Origin: JAKVJE01 sp047722305
GTDB lineage: Bacteria > Actinomycetota > Actinomycetes > Actinomycetales > Microbacteriaceae
Reading direction: 5' to 3'
DNA: 64,000 bases
Assembly (NCBI GenBank): GCA_047722305.1
Contig: JBDNYM010000001.1
Coordinates: forward strand, 91,074 to 155,073
The stretch's first letter is position 1, and each line of letters opens with the position of its first letter. Below, one piece after another: positions 42,852-54,128 of the stretch. The notes below the pieces were generated by a model. The model did not search any database. It had not been told where the DNA came from and was given only the letters and a program-made list of their open reading frames with translations. Both the position numbers and the translations under genes were made by a program.

Positions 42852-44539
42852 TCATGGCGGACGTCGAGGAGGGCCCCGGAGCGGATCAGCCCGACAGCGC
42901 GCGCACCGTGGTGGCGATCGACTTGGGTGCCTCGAGCGGACGGGTCATCGCCGGAACCCTGGCGGACGGCCGGATCACCCTGCATGAGTGCTCCCGGTTC
43001 CCGAATCGTCCCGTGCACGTGCCGAGAGGCGACGGGGAGGACGATCTGCAGTGGGATCTCCTGTCGCTGTGGCAGGGCATCCGGATGGGCCTGCGCGCGG
43101 CGGCCAAGCTCGGGCCGGTCGAATCGATCGGCATCGACACCTGGGGGGTCGACTATGCACTGCTCGACGCCGAGGGACGGCTTCTGGGCAACCCGTCCTG
43201 CTACCGGTCGTCGCGCACCGACGATGCGGTGCGGCGCGTGCAGGACTCGATCGGCGACGACGTGCTCTACGCGCGCAACGGCATCCAGTTCCAGCCGTTC
43301 AACACCCTGTATCAGCTGGTCGCCGATCGTGAGTCGGCCACCGCGAGCGGGGCGAGCACCCTGCTCATGCTCCCCGATCTGCTCGGATACTGGCTGACGG
43401 GCCGGAAGGCGTGCGAGGTGACGAACGCCTCCACCACCGGGCTGCTCGATCCGGGCACCCGCGCCTGGGACACCCGCATCCTCGATTTCCTCGGAGAGCG
43501 CTTCGGGGTCGACGCGGGCCTGCTGCCGGAACTCGTCGAACCGGGGACGGTCATCGGGCAGGTTCGGCTGACGCGCGCCGACCTGCGGACGCACGCCGGG
43601 AAAACCACTCCGGTGGTGGCCGTCGGCTCTCACGACACGGCGTCGGCGGTCGTGGCCGTCCCTGCCCGCCGGCAGCGAGCGGAGGGTTCGGCCGGGTCGG
43701 CGTCTTTCGGCTTCATCTCGAGCGGCACCTGGTCGTTGGTCGGCGTGGAGCTGAATGCGCCCGTGCGCTCGGTCGAGTCTCGCGAGGCGAACTTCACCAA
43801 CGAGCTCGGGGCGGACGGCACCGTCCGATACCTCAAGAACATTATGGGCATGTGGGTGCAGCAGGAGTGCGTGCGGGAATGGCACGAGCAGGACCGTGCC
43901 CGGAGCGACCGCCGGCACGGCCCCGACTGGAACGCGGCGGCGGCGGCGGCGGAGTCGGCGGCGCCGCTGCGCACGCTGGTCGACATCAACTCCCCGGAGT
44001 TCCTGCCGCCGGATGACATGATCGAGCGAATCGCGCGGGTGGCCGAGGCGGCGGGCGAGCCCGTCCCGCGCGACCGCGGCGAGTACCTGCGCACCATCAC
44101 CGAGTCGCTGGTGGTCGCCTACCGCCGGGCCCTGCGCGAGGCGTGCGAGCTGTCGGGGACGAGCATCGACGCGGTGCACATCGTCGGCGGCGGCTCGAAG
44201 AACGGTCTGCTGTGCCAGCTGACCGCCGACGCCACCGGGCTGCCGGCGGTCGCCGGACCGGCCGAGGGCACGGCGATGGGCAACATGGTGGTCCAGCTGC
44301 GCGCCGTCGGGGCGCTCTCGGGCGGGCTCGACGACCTGCGGACCGTGATCGCCGACTCGGTCGACACCCGCCGGTACGAGCCGGTGCCCGGGGCTACCGT
44401 TATCTGGGACCTCGCCGAGGCCCGGGTCTTCGGCGAGGACGATCGCATCGCCCCGCTCGCCGAGCCGCTGTCCCGGTCCCGTCGTCGGCGCGCCGGAGCT
44501 CCGGCCGCCATCGCGAACAGAAGGAGCATGACGAAGTGA
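42848..44539 (+). CDS. rhaB: Rhamnulokinase
   Basis: A 563-residue FGGY-family kinase that phosphorylates L-rhamnulose at O1. The ATPase-fold motifs AIDLGASSGRV, GIDTWGVDYALL, FISSGTWSLVG and VGGGSKNGLLCQ are present. It is longer than the usual 480-490 residues, with an N-terminal extension before AIDLG and an Arg-rich tail. The GTG start overlaps rhaI; an ATG at 42854 is an alternative. Confidence 0.92.
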   Translation: MIMADVEEGPGADQPDSARTVVAIDLGASSGRVIAGTLADGRITLHECSRFPNRPVHVPRGDGEDDLQWDLLSLWQGIRMGLRAAAKLGPVESIGIDTWGVDYALLDAEGRLLGNPSCYRSSRTDDAVRRVQDSIGDDVLYARNGIQFQPFNTLYQLVADRESATASGASTLLMLPDLLGYWLTGRKACEVTNASTTGLLDPGTRAWDTRILDFLGERFGVDAGLLPELVEPGTVIGQVRLTRADLRTHAGKTTPVVAVGSHDTASAVVAVPARRQRAEGSAGSASFGFISSGTWSLVGVELNAPVRSVESREANFTNELGADGTVRYLKNIMGMWVQQECVREWHEQDRARSDRRHGPDWNAAAAAAESAAPLRTLVDINSPEFLPPDDMIERIARVAEAAGEPVPRDRGEYLRTITESLVVAYRRALREACELSGTSIDAVHIVGGGSKNGLLCQLTADATGLPAVAGPAEGTAMGNMVVQLRAVGALSGGLDDLRTVIADSVDTRRYEPVPGATVIWDLAEARVFGEDDRIAPLAEPLSRSRRRRAGAPAAIANRRSMTK

Positions 44540-45357
44540 AGCATCCAACCACGGCAGCCGACATCCTGGATTCCATGGGCCAGGCGGGGGAGCGTCTCGA
44601 CCACATCGGCGCCTGCGAGGCGGCGGCGGGCAACATCTCCGTCAGCATCAGGCGGCGCCCGGACGACCTCGACGAGTTCTTCCCGGAGGCCTCCGCCATC
44701 GACCTGCCTGTGGCCGTTCCCGGCCTGGCCGGGTGGACGTTCTTCGTGACCGGCTCCGGCAGCCGGCTGCGCGACGTGCGCGAGGACCCGCGGGGCAACG
44801 TCTCCGTCATCGTCGCCGACGAGTCCGGCACCTCCGCGGAGTGGCGCACGGCGCCCGGGCCGCGCACCTTCGTGCGCCCCACCTCCGAGTTCAACTCGCA
44901 CCTCGGGGTGCACGAGGACCAGATCGTGCGCCGCGGGCTCGACTTCCACGCCGTCATCCACGCCCAGCCGCCGCACCTGGTGTCGCTCTCGCACCTCCGG
45001 GAGCTGCGCGACGACCGCGACTTCAACCGCGCCATCCTCAAGTGGGAGCCGGAGACGCTGGTGCAGGTGCCGCACGGCATCAAGGTGCTCGACTTCATGG
45101 TGCCCGGCGGCGACGAGCTCGGCCGCGCCAACGTCGAGGCCCTGCGCGACCACCAGATCGTGCTGTGGTCGAAGCACGGCATCATGGTGCGCTCGGACGA
45201 GTCGCCGCTGGCGGCCGTGGACAAGGTCGAGTATCTGGAGGCCGGCGCCATGTATGCCTGGCGCGACCTGGCGCTGGGCGGGCGCGGCGAGGGGCTCACC
45301 GACGCCGAGATCGGCCGCGTGATCGCGGCGTTCGGGGTGGAGACCGACCTGTACTGA
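44536..45357 (+). CDS. rhaD: Rhamnulose-1-phosphate aldolase
   Basis: A 273-residue class II aldolase that cleaves rhamnulose 1-phosphate to dihydroxyacetone phosphate and L-lactaldehyde. Zinc ligands lie in HAVIHAQPPHLVSLS and SKHGIMV; the N-terminal AAAGNISVSIR is the phosphate-binding loop. The GTG start overlaps the rhaB stop, with AGGAG upstream. It is the last gene of the rhamnose operon. Confidence 0.92.
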   Translation: MKHPTTAADILDSMGQAGERLDHIGACEAAAGNISVSIRRRPDDLDEFFPEASAIDLPVAVPGLAGWTFFVTGSGSRLRDVREDPRGNVSVIVADESGTSAEWRTAPGPRTFVRPTSEFNSHLGVHEDQIVRRGLDFHAVIHAQPPHLVSLSHLRELRDDRDFNRAILKWEPETLVQVPHGIKVLDFMVPGGDELGRANVEALRDHQIVLWSKHGIMVRSDESPLAAVDKVEYLEAGAMYAWRDLALGGRGEGLTDAEIGRVIAAFGVETDLY

Positions 45358-45411
45358 TCGGGGTGCGGCCCTGCAGTCGAGATGAGCACGTCTCCTCGCA
45401 GACATCGCCCC

Positions 45412-45417
45412 TAGACT
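45412..45417 (+). promoter_or_regulatory. -10 box of leaderless ABC-F gene
   Basis: TAGACT, 7 nt before ATG 45425. Confidence 0.5.
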
Positions 45418-45424
45418 GCTGGGG

Positions 45425-47293
<1,869 letters not shown>

Positions 47294-47444
47294 CTGGGCC
47301 GGGCGTTTCTCACGACGTAGTGGCCATCGCGGTCCTGATCTTCGTTCCTGTGCTCCTGCTGGCGACCTTTCTGGTACGCGTTCTGCTGCTGGCACGCCCG
47401 AGCGTGCTGCTGTCTGTACTGCGACTGAGGTGCTGGTGGTCGGG

Positions 47445-48677
47445 TCAGTGCCGGCGCCGGCTGCCCCGGCGACGTGGGGACCGCTGCGGCGGGATGACGA
47501 GTTCGGGAACCGCGCGGAGGAGGAAGCGATCGAAGTCGGGGACGGTGAAGGCGGCGTACCCGTGCTCCGGCGTGTAGAGGAGCCCCATGTTGATGAGTTC
47601 GGCTCGGGTCGGGGCGACCTGAGTCGATTCCCGTGCGAGCAGGCGAGCCACGTCTGCCGCTTTCTGGGGTTCGGGGCCGAGTTCAGCCATGGCGCGCAGG
47701 TATGCGATCTGCAGTTGCGTGGCTCGGTCCAATCGCACGCGGAAGAAAGACGAGTCGAGCTTTGCCTCATAGGCGGCCTGAGCGGTGAGGACGTCATTTT
47801 GTGTGATCGTCGGGCCCGTCGCAATCGACCACGTCTGATACCCGAGCTCTTGGATGAAGTAGGGGTATCCGCCGGTGAGTTCGGCTGCGGCTGTGGCCGC
47901 GTCATCCGTGACGCTTACGCCTTCGGTCGCCGCGGGGCCGGAGAACGCGGCGCGGGCATCCTCGTCTGTGAGGGAGCGGATTTCCGGGAACTTGAAGAGC
48001 CGCTCTGAATACGACTTCGCGTCGCCGGCCAGTTCGGCGATCTGGGGGAGCCCGGCTCCGACGAGGGTCACCGGCAGTTGACGTTGCACGGTCTTGTGCA
48101 TCGCCTGGATGATGGCTTCGAGCTGGGTGGAGCTGAGGAACTGAATCTCGTCGATGAGAATCGCGAGCCCGGTGTGATGCTGCCGGGCGGCTTCCCCGAC
48201 CGCAACGAGCACATCGGTCAGGTCGAGAGCGAGGTCGCCGGTGTCGGCACGGCCTTCTGCGGGGTCGACGCCGAGACTCAGCGTCCAGGCCCCGGTAGCT
48301 GAGACGGTGGCGGCGAAAGAGGTGAGCACCCCGGCGGCGTCGCGGGCGCGATCCCGCCAACGGGCACGAGGCGAGAGTTCCAACAGTGCGGCTCGTAATT
48401 TTGCGGCGAAAGCTCGCCGGAAATCGTCATCATCGTGTTTCCTTGCCTCGTCCTCCAGCACGTGCCAGCCTGCGCCGAGGGCGATCTCGCGGAAGCGGTG
48501 AAGGAGAACCGTCTTCCCCACGCCACGAAGCCCCGTGACGATCATGGACTGGTCGGTGCGACCGGCGGACAGCCGGCCAAGCAGAACGCGGAAAGCCTCC
48601 ACCTGGTCGTCCCGGCCGACGACGACTTCGGGGATAGCACCGGCGTTCGGGGTGTAGGGATTGCGCGCGTTGTCCAT
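47445..48677 (-). CDS. AAA ATPase with ORC/AAA_16-like architecture
   Basis: A 410-residue ATPase. Walker A GLRGVGKT is at residues 49-56 and Walker B is in LAILIDEIQFLSS, followed by a sensor region (TLVGAGLPQIAELAG) and a winged-helix-like C-terminal part. Similar orphan ATPases are scattered in actinobacteria and archaea; function unknown. The upstream 120 bp is AT-rich with an inverted repeat at 48705-48723. Its GC and codon use are lower than those of its neighbours, suggesting an accessory gene next to a tRNA. Confidence 0.75.
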   Translation of the reverse strand: MDNARNPYTPNAGAIPEVVVGRDDQVEAFRVLLGRLSAGRTDQSMIVTGLRGVGKTVLLHRFREIALGAGWHVLEDEARKHDDDDFRRAFAAKLRAALLELSPRARWRDRARDAAGVLTSFAATVSATGAWTLSLGVDPAEGRADTGDLALDLTDVLVAVGEAARQHHTGLAILIDEIQFLSSTQLEAIIQAMHKTVQRQLPVTLVGAGLPQIAELAGDAKSYSERLFKFPEIRSLTDEDARAAFSGPAATEGVSVTDDAATAAAELTGGYPYFIQELGYQTWSIATGPTITQNDVLTAQAAYEAKLDSSFFRVRLDRATQLQIAYLRAMAELGPEPQKAADVARLLARESTQVAPTRAELINMGLLYTPEHGYAAFTVPDFDRFLLRAVPELVIPPQRSPRRRGSRRRH

Positions 48678-48704
48678 GCGCCGAGATTATCAACTTTACT
48701 GAGC

Positions 48705-48723
48705 TTTATCTATGAGAGATAAA
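48705..48723. promoter_or_regulatory. AT-rich inverted repeat upstream of the AAA ATPase gene
   Basis: TTTATCT (48705-48711) and AGATAAA (48717-48723) form a perfect 7-bp inverted repeat with a 5-bp gap, just upstream of a GATAAT box close to the ATPase start. Possible operator. Confidence 0.4.
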
Positions 48724-48802
48724 ACAGAGAAAATTCCATAACTTGCCGACTCGGCTGCCGGGGCCGCTCGCGCTAGGGTTGAACCCGGCACTGACGTGCC
48801 GG

Positions 48803-48873
48803 TCCGCTCTGGTGTAATGGCAGCACACCGGCCTTTGGAGCCGTTTGTCTAGGTTCGAATCCTGGGAGCGGAA
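48803..48873 (+). tRNA. tRNA-Gln (anticodon TTG)
   Basis: Acceptor arm TCCGCTC (48803-48809) pairs with GAGCGGA (48866-48872), and the discriminator is A48873. D-loop GGTGTAATGGC and T-loop GGTTCGAATCC are standard. The anticodon loop CTTTGGA places TTG at 48835-48837, reading CAA. No CCA is encoded. Confidence 0.95.
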
Positions 48874-48890
48874 CTCGACGGAAGGGAACT

Positions 48891-50336
48891 ATGTCGACCC
48901 ACAATCTGGCGGTGATCCTCCTCGCCGCCGGCCAGGGAACCCGCATGCATTCGCGCACCCCGAAGGTGCTGCACGAGATCGCCGGGGTGAGTATGCTGCG
49001 CCGCACGCTGGCCGCCGCCGCCGCTCTCGATCCGGTGCGCGTGGTGGCCGTGGTGCGCTACCAGGCCGACGAGGTGGCCGCGGCCGCCAGCGCGGCCCTG
49101 CCGCAGGTGCGCATCGCCCGCCAGACGGAGGTGCCCGGCACCGGGTCTGCCGCCGACGCGGGCCTGCAGGCCCTGCCGGCCCAGTTCCCGGGCGACGTGC
49201 TCATCACCAGCGCCGATGTCCCGCTGCTGGATGCGGATGCCCTGCGCGCTTTCGTGGACGCCCATCACGAGTCGGGGGCGGCTGCCAGCATCCTCACCGC
49301 CCGTGTGGACGACCCCACCGGCTACGGGCGCATCCTGCGCGCCGCCGGCGGCGCGGTGAGCGGCATCGTGGAGGAGCGGGACGCCACCGCCGACGAGCGG
49401 GCGATCACCGAGATCAACGCCGGCACCTACCTCTTCCGGGCGTCCGCGCTGGCCGCGGCTCTCGCCCGGGTCGGCACCGACAACGCCCAGCATGAGCGGT
49501 ATCTGACCGACGCGGTCGCCCTGCTGGTGGCCGACGGACAGGCCGTGGACGCGCATCCCGTCGCCGACCCCTGGCTGGTGCAGGGCGTCAACGACCGGGT
49601 GCAGCTCGCCGCGGTGGCCCGCGAGCTCAACGCCCGCATCGTGCGCCGCTGGCAGCTGGCCGGGGTCACCGTGATCGACCCCGCCACCACCTGGATCGAC
49701 GAGTCCGCCGCGCTCGGCGAAGACGTCACCGTCTACCCCGGCTCCCGGCTGGCCGGTACCACGGTGGTGCAGGACGGCGCGGTGATCGGGCCGGACACGA
49801 CGCTCATCGACTGCGAGGTGGGGGCTGACGCCGAGGTGCTGCGCACCCATGCGACCTCCGCGCGCATCGGCTCGCGCGCCCACGTGGGCCCGTTCTCGTA
49901 CCTGCGCCCCGGCACCGACCTGGGCGCCGACGGCAAGATCGGCGCGTTCTGCGAGACGAAGAACGTCATCATCGGGGCGCGCACCAAGCTGCCGCATCTC
50001 TCGTACGCGGGCGACGCCGAGATCGGCACCGACTCGAACATCGGCGCCGGGTCGATCTTCGCCAACTACGACGGCGTGCACAAGCACCGCTCGACGGTCG
50101 GGTCGTTCGTGCGCACCGGCGCCCACAACGTGTTCGTGGCGCCGGTGCACGTCGGCGACGGCGTATACTCCGGCGCGGGCACCGTCATCCGTCAGGACGT
50201 CCCCGCCGGCTCTCTCGCCATGAGCAACGCCCCGCAGGAGAACCGGGAGGGATGGGTCGCCGTGCACCGCGCCGGCACCGGTTCCGCCGAGGCTGCCCGA
50301 GCAGCGGGCAGCGTCAACGAATCCGGTACCAGGTAA
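48891..50336 (+). CDS. glmU: Bifunctional UDP-GlcNAc pyrophosphorylase / GlcN-1-P acetyltransferase
   Basis: A 481-residue enzyme making UDP-GlcNAc for peptidoglycan. The N-terminal uridyltransferase has LAAGQGTRMHSRTPKVLH; the C-terminal left-handed beta-helix has hexapeptide turns and the acetyltransferase region KNVIIGARTKLPHLSYAGDA with SIFANYDGVHKHRSTVGSF. GGAAGGG precedes the ATG. It lies directly after tRNA-Gln and before prs, a common actinobacterial order. Confidence 0.95.
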   Translation: MSTHNLAVILLAAGQGTRMHSRTPKVLHEIAGVSMLRRTLAAAAALDPVRVVAVVRYQADEVAAAASAALPQVRIARQTEVPGTGSAADAGLQALPAQFPGDVLITSADVPLLDADALRAFVDAHHESGAAASILTARVDDPTGYGRILRAAGGAVSGIVEERDATADERAITEINAGTYLFRASALAAALARVGTDNAQHERYLTDAVALLVADGQAVDAHPVADPWLVQGVNDRVQLAAVARELNARIVRRWQLAGVTVIDPATTWIDESAALGEDVTVYPGSRLAGTTVVQDGAVIGPDTTLIDCEVGADAEVLRTHATSARIGSRAHVGPFSYLRPGTDLGADGKIGAFCETKNVIIGARTKLPHLSYAGDAEIGTDSNIGAGSIFANYDGVHKHRSTVGSFVRTGAHNVFVAPVHVGDGVYSGAGTVIRQDVPAGSLAMSNAPQENREGWVAVHRAGTGSAEAARAAGSVNESGTR

Positions 50337-50356
50337 CCGGGGAAAGCGATCGCAAC

Positions 50357-51337
50357 GTGTCAGGTATCCGCGCCAATGGCTCCAAACGGCTCGTCATCGT
50401 CTCCGGCCGGGCGCACCCGGCGCTCGCCGAGGAGATCGCCAGCAACCTCGGCACCGAGGTGGTCCCGACCAGCGCCTACGACTTCGCCAACGGCGAGATC
50501 TACGTGCGCTACGACGAGAGCGTCCGCGGCTGCGACACCTTCGTGGTGCAGTCGCACTGCACCCCGATCAACAAGTGGCTGATGGAGTCGCTCATCATGG
50601 TGGACGCGCTGAAGCGGGCCTCGGCCAAGAGCATCACCGTGGTGGCGCCCTGCTACCCCTACGCCCGGCAGGACAAGAAGCACCGCGGCCGCGAGCCCAT
50701 CAGCGCCCGCCTGGTCGCCGACCTGTTCAAGACCGCCGGCGCCGACCGCCTCATGGCCGTCGATCTGCACTCGCCCCAGATCCAGGGGTTCTTCGACGGC
50801 CCCGTCGACCACCTGTTCGCCCAGCCGATCCTGCTCGACTATTTCAAGGGGCATTTCAGCCCGGACGACCCCATCACCGTCGTCTCGCCCGACATGGGGC
50901 GGGTCAAGGTCGCCGACACCTGGGCCCAGAAGCTGTCGGCGCCGCTGGCCATCATCCACAAGCGCCGTGACCCGCTGGTCCCCAACGAGGTGACCGCCCA
51001 CGAGATCGTCGGCAACGTGGAGGGCCGCACCTGCCTGGTCGTCGACGACCTGATCGACACGGCGGGCACCATCCTCGCCGCCGCCCGCGCCCTGAAGGCG
51101 CACGGCGCCGCCCGCGTCGTCGTGGCCGCCACCCACGCCGTGTTCTCCGGCCCGGCCGTGCAGCGGCTGAGCTCCGAGGAGGTCGACGAGGTGGTCGTCA
51201 CCAACACGCTGCCGATCCCCCAGGACAAGCGGTTCCCCTCGCTGCACGTGCTGTCGATCGCGCCCCTGATCTCGCAGGCCATCCACGAGGTGTTCACCAA
51301 CGGGTCGGTGACCACCATGTTCGACGGGCAGGCGTGA
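50357..51337 (+). CDS. prs: Ribose-phosphate pyrophosphokinase
   Basis: A 326-residue PRPP synthetase. Motifs: FANGEIYVRYDESVRG, CYPYARQDKKHRGREPIS (ATP site), DLHSPQIQGFF and the PRPP loop VVDDLIDTAGT. GTG 50357 gives the normal length; the frame continues upstream without homology. Close behind glmU. Confidence 0.94.
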   Translation: MSGIRANGSKRLVIVSGRAHPALAEEIASNLGTEVVPTSAYDFANGEIYVRYDESVRGCDTFVVQSHCTPINKWLMESLIMVDALKRASAKSITVVAPCYPYARQDKKHRGREPISARLVADLFKTAGADRLMAVDLHSPQIQGFFDGPVDHLFAQPILLDYFKGHFSPDDPITVVSPDMGRVKVADTWAQKLSAPLAIIHKRRDPLVPNEVTAHEIVGNVEGRTCLVVDDLIDTAGTILAAARALKAHGAARVVVAATHAVFSGPAVQRLSSEEVDEVVVTNTLPIPQDKRFPSLHVLSIAPLISQAIHEVFTNGSVTTMFDGQA

Positions 51338-51365
51338 GCCTGCCCGGCCTCCGGCGGACGGATTC

Positions 51366-53039
51366 GTGGCGGACGGGCCGGCCGTGACCGGGTCGACCCC
51401 GTGGCGGCGGCCGGTGCGCGTCGGGCGCACCGGCTCGCTGATGGCCGGCGGGACGCTGGTGTCGCGCATCCTCGGCTTCGTGCGGATGCTGCTGCTCACC
51501 TACGCGCTCGGGCTGTCCACCAACGTCTACGACTCGTTCAACCAGGCCAACCAGATCCCCAACAACCTGTACGAGCTGACCATCGGGGGCATCCTCACCT
51601 CGGTGCTGGTGCCGCAGGTCGTGGCCGCGATCCGCGCGGACGACCGCGGCGAGCGCTACATCAACAAGCTGGTGACCCTGGCGCTGACCGGCTTCGTGGT
51701 CATCACCGCCGCGCTCGTCGCGCTGACGCCGCTGATCATCCGCGCCATCACGTCGTCGGGGTGGGGGGCCGACCGGCTCTCGCTGACCATCGCGTTCGCC
51801 TACTGGTGCGTGCCCCAGGTGCTGTTCTACGCGATCTTCGCCCTGGTGAGCGGCATCTACAACGCCCACGACCTGTACCTGCCCTCGATGTGGACGCCGC
51901 TGATCAACAACGTGGTGACGATCGCCGGCATCGGCGTGTTCATCTGGCTGTTCGGCACCGACCCGTACGGGCACGTGCCGCTGTCGGATTGGGGGCCGGC
52001 GCGGGTGTCGCTGCTGGCCGGCACCGCGACCCTCGGCGTCGCCGTGCAGGCCCTGCTGCTGCTCGCCTGGTGGCGGCGGCTGCACCTGCGGTTCCGGCTC
52101 GACTTCGACTTCCGCGGGGTGGGGCTGCGCGCCACCGTCGCCGCCGGGGTGTGGATCTTCGGCGCGGTCGTCTTCACCCAGCTGCAGAAGCTGGTGACGA
52201 GCTTCGTGCTGACCACCGCGTCCAACGGCCGCGTCAACGGCGACATCAGCATCGTCTCGAACGGCGGGTTCGAGACCATGTCCCTGGTCTACATCTTGCC
52301 CCACTCGGTGATCGCGGTCTCGCTGGCCACCATCTACTTCACCCGCTTCAGCCAGGATGCGGCGGATCGCGACCCGGCGAAGCTGCGCGGGCACCTCTCG
52401 GTCGCCGCCCGGCAGGTGGTGCTGGCGATGACACTGTGCGCGGCCGTGCTGGTGGTGGTCTCGCCCGCGGTGGCGCGGCTGTTCACTCCGGCGGCGGGCG
52501 CCCCGCAGGCCGGGCTGGTGCTGGCGCTGCTGTCGCTGTCGCTGCCGGTGATGAGCCTCGTGTTCGTGTACACGCGGGCCCTGTACGCGCTGCGGCGCAC
52601 CCGGTTCGTGTTCCTGGAGACCCTGGCGAAGTTCGTGTGGCTGGTCCCGGCCTTCCTGCTGCTGCAGCTGCTGCCGGCGGCGGCGATCGCCCCGGCGGCG
52701 GCCCTGCTGTCGGTGCCGTCGATGCTCTTCGACGCGATCGTGCTGGGCTGGGAGCTGCGCCGCGTCACCGGGTCGTCCGGCGGGGGCGAGATCTCGCGGC
52801 TGGTGGGCCGGATGATCATCCCGCTGGTCGGCTCGGTCGCGGTGGGCGTGCTGCTGTCCTGGCTGCTCGGCATCCGGTCGGCGGCCGGGTTCGCGATGTC
52901 GGGGGTGCCGGCGGCCGTGGTGGCCTGCCTGGCGGCTGGGGCGGTGATGGCCGCGGTGTTCCTGGGGCTGGGGATGGCCGTCCGCGTTCCAGGGGTCCGC
53001 GAGCTGGGGACGGCACTGGCCCGCCGGGTGCGGCGCTGA
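51366..53039 (+). CDS. murJ: Lipid II flippase MurJ (MviN)
   Basis: A 557-residue membrane protein with about 14 helices. The N-terminal GTLVSRILGFVRMLLLTYAL and the segment AYWCVPQVLFYAIFALVSGIYNA are characteristic of MurJ/MviN. It moves lipid II across the membrane. It has no cytoplasmic pseudokinase extension of the mycobacterial kind. GTG start, 28 bp after prs. Confidence 0.9.
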   Translation: MADGPAVTGSTPWRRPVRVGRTGSLMAGGTLVSRILGFVRMLLLTYALGLSTNVYDSFNQANQIPNNLYELTIGGILTSVLVPQVVAAIRADDRGERYINKLVTLALTGFVVITAALVALTPLIIRAITSSGWGADRLSLTIAFAYWCVPQVLFYAIFALVSGIYNAHDLYLPSMWTPLINNVVTIAGIGVFIWLFGTDPYGHVPLSDWGPARVSLLAGTATLGVAVQALLLLAWWRRLHLRFRLDFDFRGVGLRATVAAGVWIFGAVVFTQLQKLVTSFVLTTASNGRVNGDISIVSNGGFETMSLVYILPHSVIAVSLATIYFTRFSQDAADRDPAKLRGHLSVAARQVVLAMTLCAAVLVVVSPAVARLFTPAAGAPQAGLVLALLSLSLPVMSLVFVYTRALYALRRTRFVFLETLAKFVWLVPAFLLLQLLPAAAIAPAAALLSVPSMLFDAIVLGWELRRVTGSSGGGEISRLVGRMIIPLVGSVAVGVLLSWLLGIRSAAGFAMSGVPAAVVACLAAGAVMAAVFLGLGMAVRVPGVRELGTALARRVRR

Positions 53040-53127
53040 CGGCTGCGGGCCCGGCGGAGGCTGCTATCTTGGTCGCTGGGCTGAGGGCTGCCGCCGGGCG
53101 GCCGACGGGACGGAGAGCGAGAGGTTG

Positions 53128-54114
53128 ATGCTGAACGCGCGCGAGGCGACGGATCCGGCGGAGTGGGACGAGCTGGTGAACGGGGCCCTCGGGCACCCGC
53201 TGCAGTTGTGGGAGTGGGGGCGGCTCAAAGAGCAGACGGGTCCGTGGAGCGCCTCCCGGATCGTGTTCTCCGACGCGGACGGGCCGGTGGGGTGCGCCCA
53301 GATCCTCACCCGGCGCCTCCCGTTCCCGTTCCGGGCCATCTGCTACGCCCCGCGGGGGCCGGTGGCGTTCGCCCCAGAGCGGCTGCCGGAGGTCGCGGAT
53401 GCGGCGGCGGCGTGGGCCCGCGAGCACGAGCACCCGGTGTCGCTCAAGATCGACCCCGCCGTCGAGCAGCTCGACCTCGGACCGCAGTGGCGGGCGGGCG
53501 AGCACGTGCTGATCGCGACCACGGCCGTCCTCGACCTCACCCCCGCCGCCGAGGACGTCATGCGCAGCCTGCACTCGAAGAACGCGCGCAACTACATCCG
53601 GCACGGGCAGCGGCGCGGCATCGTCGTCGAGCGCGGCACCCGCGCCGACCTCGACGAGGTCATCGACATCTACCAGCGCACCGCCGAGCGCGACGCGTTC
53701 CCCATCCACGTCCCCGACTTCTACCGCACCGCCTTCGACGTGCTCGGCGACAGCAGCCAGCTGCTGGTCGCCCGCTTCGAGGGGCGGCTGCTGGCGTTCC
53801 TGTGGAATGTGGCCAGCCGCGGCGCCGCCTTCGAGCTGTGGGCGGGGGCCACCGATGAGGGCCGGCACCTGCGCGCGAACTACCCCCTGAAGTGGGGGGC
53901 GATGCTCGCCGCCAAGGAGTCCGGCACCCACGTCTACGACATGAACGGGCTGCTCAACGACGGCATCAGCGAGTTCAAGCGCTCATTCGTGAAGCAGGAG
54001 ACCCGCTGGGTGGGGACGTTCGACCGGCCGCTGGGCGCCTGGTACACCGTGTGGGCGCGAGCGCTGCCCGCCTACCGCCGGCTGCGCGGGGGATCGGGTG
54101 GCTCCTCCGACTGA
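53128..54114 (+). CDS. FemAB/FemX-family peptidoglycan aminoacyltransferase
   Basis: A 328-residue protein made of two GNAT-like folds. LQLWEWGRLKEQTG near the N-terminus, LHSKNARNYIRHGQRRGI in the middle and the C-terminal YDMNGLLNDGISEFKRSF are the usual FemAB marks. The family adds amino acids from aminoacyl-tRNA to the lipid II stem lysine to build the cross-bridge. It is 14 bp from a convergent ATP-grasp ligase. Which amino acid is added cannot be read from sequence. Confidence 0.85.
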   Translation: MLNAREATDPAEWDELVNGALGHPLQLWEWGRLKEQTGPWSASRIVFSDADGPVGCAQILTRRLPFPFRAICYAPRGPVAFAPERLPEVADAAAAWAREHEHPVSLKIDPAVEQLDLGPQWRAGEHVLIATTAVLDLTPAAEDVMRSLHSKNARNYIRHGQRRGIVVERGTRADLDEVIDIYQRTAERDAFPIHVPDFYRTAFDVLGDSSQLLVARFEGRLLAFLWNVASRGAAFELWAGATDEGRHLRANYPLKWGAMLAAKESGTHVYDMNGLLNDGISEFKRSFVKQETRWVGTFDRPLGAWYTVWARALPAYRRLRGGSGGSSD

Positions 54115-54128
54115 GGACGGGGCCCGGT

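Noticed and set aside
43924..43960. GCG-triplet run in rhaB as a phase-variable tract
   Set aside because: The repeats are in-frame alanine codons; length changes would not shift the frame.
47323..47577. A possible small hydrophobic protein after the ABC-F gene (VAIAVLIFVPVLLLATFLV)
   Set aside because: There is no ribosome site, and the second half is Arg-rich antisense of the AAA ATPase gene.
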